Assembly: GCA_026413225.1 (NCBI GenBank)
Contig: CM048554.1
Location: 74,020,463 to 74,084,462 of the forward strand
Source of the DNA: Otis tarda
Taxonomy: Eukaryota > Chordata > Aves > Otidiformes > Otididae
DNA length: 64,000 nt
Direction of reading: 5' to 3'
In this document: piece after piece, positions 63,753 through 64,000 of the stretch
Position numbering within the stretch: the stretch's first letter is position 1
Layout: each line of letters starts with the position of its first letter
Made by a program: the position numbers and the translations under genes
The notes under the pieces: model-generated
The model's input: only the letters and a program-made list of their open reading frames with translations
Databases searched by the model: none
What the model was told of the DNA's origin: nothing

Positions 63753-64000
63753 GATGTTTCCCTGTTTTCCCCAGCATGGTAACTGGGAGTAGCAAAGATA
63801 TGAGTTCTTTAGGTGGGGAGGGGGAGTATAAAGTACATATACAGCCCCATTTGGCTTACTTGTTCAAGGGCAGGCCCTTGCCTTTCTTATCTACTTGCTT
63901 GCTGCTCCTGACAAATTGCCTTACTACTTACACAAGAAGTTATAATTATTTGACATTATGTTGTCTGCTTTAATATATATATATATACATACATAGAAAC
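63753..64000. other. Unique sequence at the window end
   Basis: 248 bp beyond the right repeat arm. A (TA)n tract is at 63971-63987. Nothing else is supported. Confidence 0.7.

Noticed and set aside
63800-63990. GTATAAAGT TATA-like box as a possible LTR promoter beyond the right arm
   Set aside because: It lies outside the shared repeat, and no LTR ends or partner copy were found.
1-64000. CRISPR arrays, operons, phage or bacterial genes
   Set aside because: Nothing of the kind is seen. Spliced gene structure, CpG islands, microsatellites and CR1 show vertebrate nuclear DNA.

Overview
The window reads as vertebrate nuclear DNA, most likely from a bird. One gene is clear: MARCKS (myristoylated alanine-rich C-kinase substrate), on the minus strand at about 36.9-40.7 kb. 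The repeats point to a sauropsid. There is a recognisable avian-type CR1 LINE copy, with a partial ORF2 and the CR1 3' end, and two much older antisense CR1 copies. No Alu, B1/B2 or mammalian L1 units were seen. I cannot name the species from sequence alone.

Layout. 1-5.5 kb: gene-free AT-rich DNA with short microsatellites and one weakly coding-like patch (4.3-5.0 kb). 5.5-6.7 kb: left arm of a 1.2-kb repeat. 6.7-27.4 kb: gene-free. 27.4-28.8 kb: ancient antisense CR1. 28.8-36.9 kb: gene-free flank downstream of MARCKS. 36.9-40.7 kb: MARCKS, with a 3'UTR of about 1.3 kb, coding exon 2, a 1,190-bp GC-rich intron, coding exon 1 and a 5'UTR of about 380 nt. 40.7-42.7 kb: promoter and an upstream block of CpG-rich DNA. 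42.7-49.5 kb: gene-free, with an 84-bp diverged direct repeat. 49.5-50.2 kb: internally deleted CR1. 50.2-55.2 kb: gene-free. 55.2-56.5 kb: an almost pure (GGAAA)n array of about 254 units. 56.5-61.4 kb: gene-free. 61.4-62.5 kb: an L1-like reverse-transcriptase relic followed by an antisense ancient CR1. 62.5-63.75 kb: right arm of the 1.2-kb repeat, inverted relative to the left arm.

MARCKS is a single-intron gene. Exon 1 encodes the myristoylated N-terminus. Exon 2 encodes the MH2 junction region, the basic calmodulin/PKC/phospholipid-binding effector domain and a long acidic Ala/Glu-rich tail. Both UTRs match mammalian MARCKS UTRs as I remember them, which gives the estimated transcript ends.

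The observations most worth a second look are: (1) the inverted repeat arms flanking MARCKS, whose identity is about 99% in the core and about 93% at one edge, suggesting gene conversion; (2) a perfect 26-bp GC palindrome in the MARCKS 3'UTR; (3) strong splice-donor consensus sites in the upstream CpG block paired with an acceptor-like sequence inside the MARCKS 5'UTR; (4) the long GGAAA array; and (5) the L1-like relic. No convincing novel multi-gene system is present. Most long open frames here come from CpG-rich or pentanucleotide sequence.
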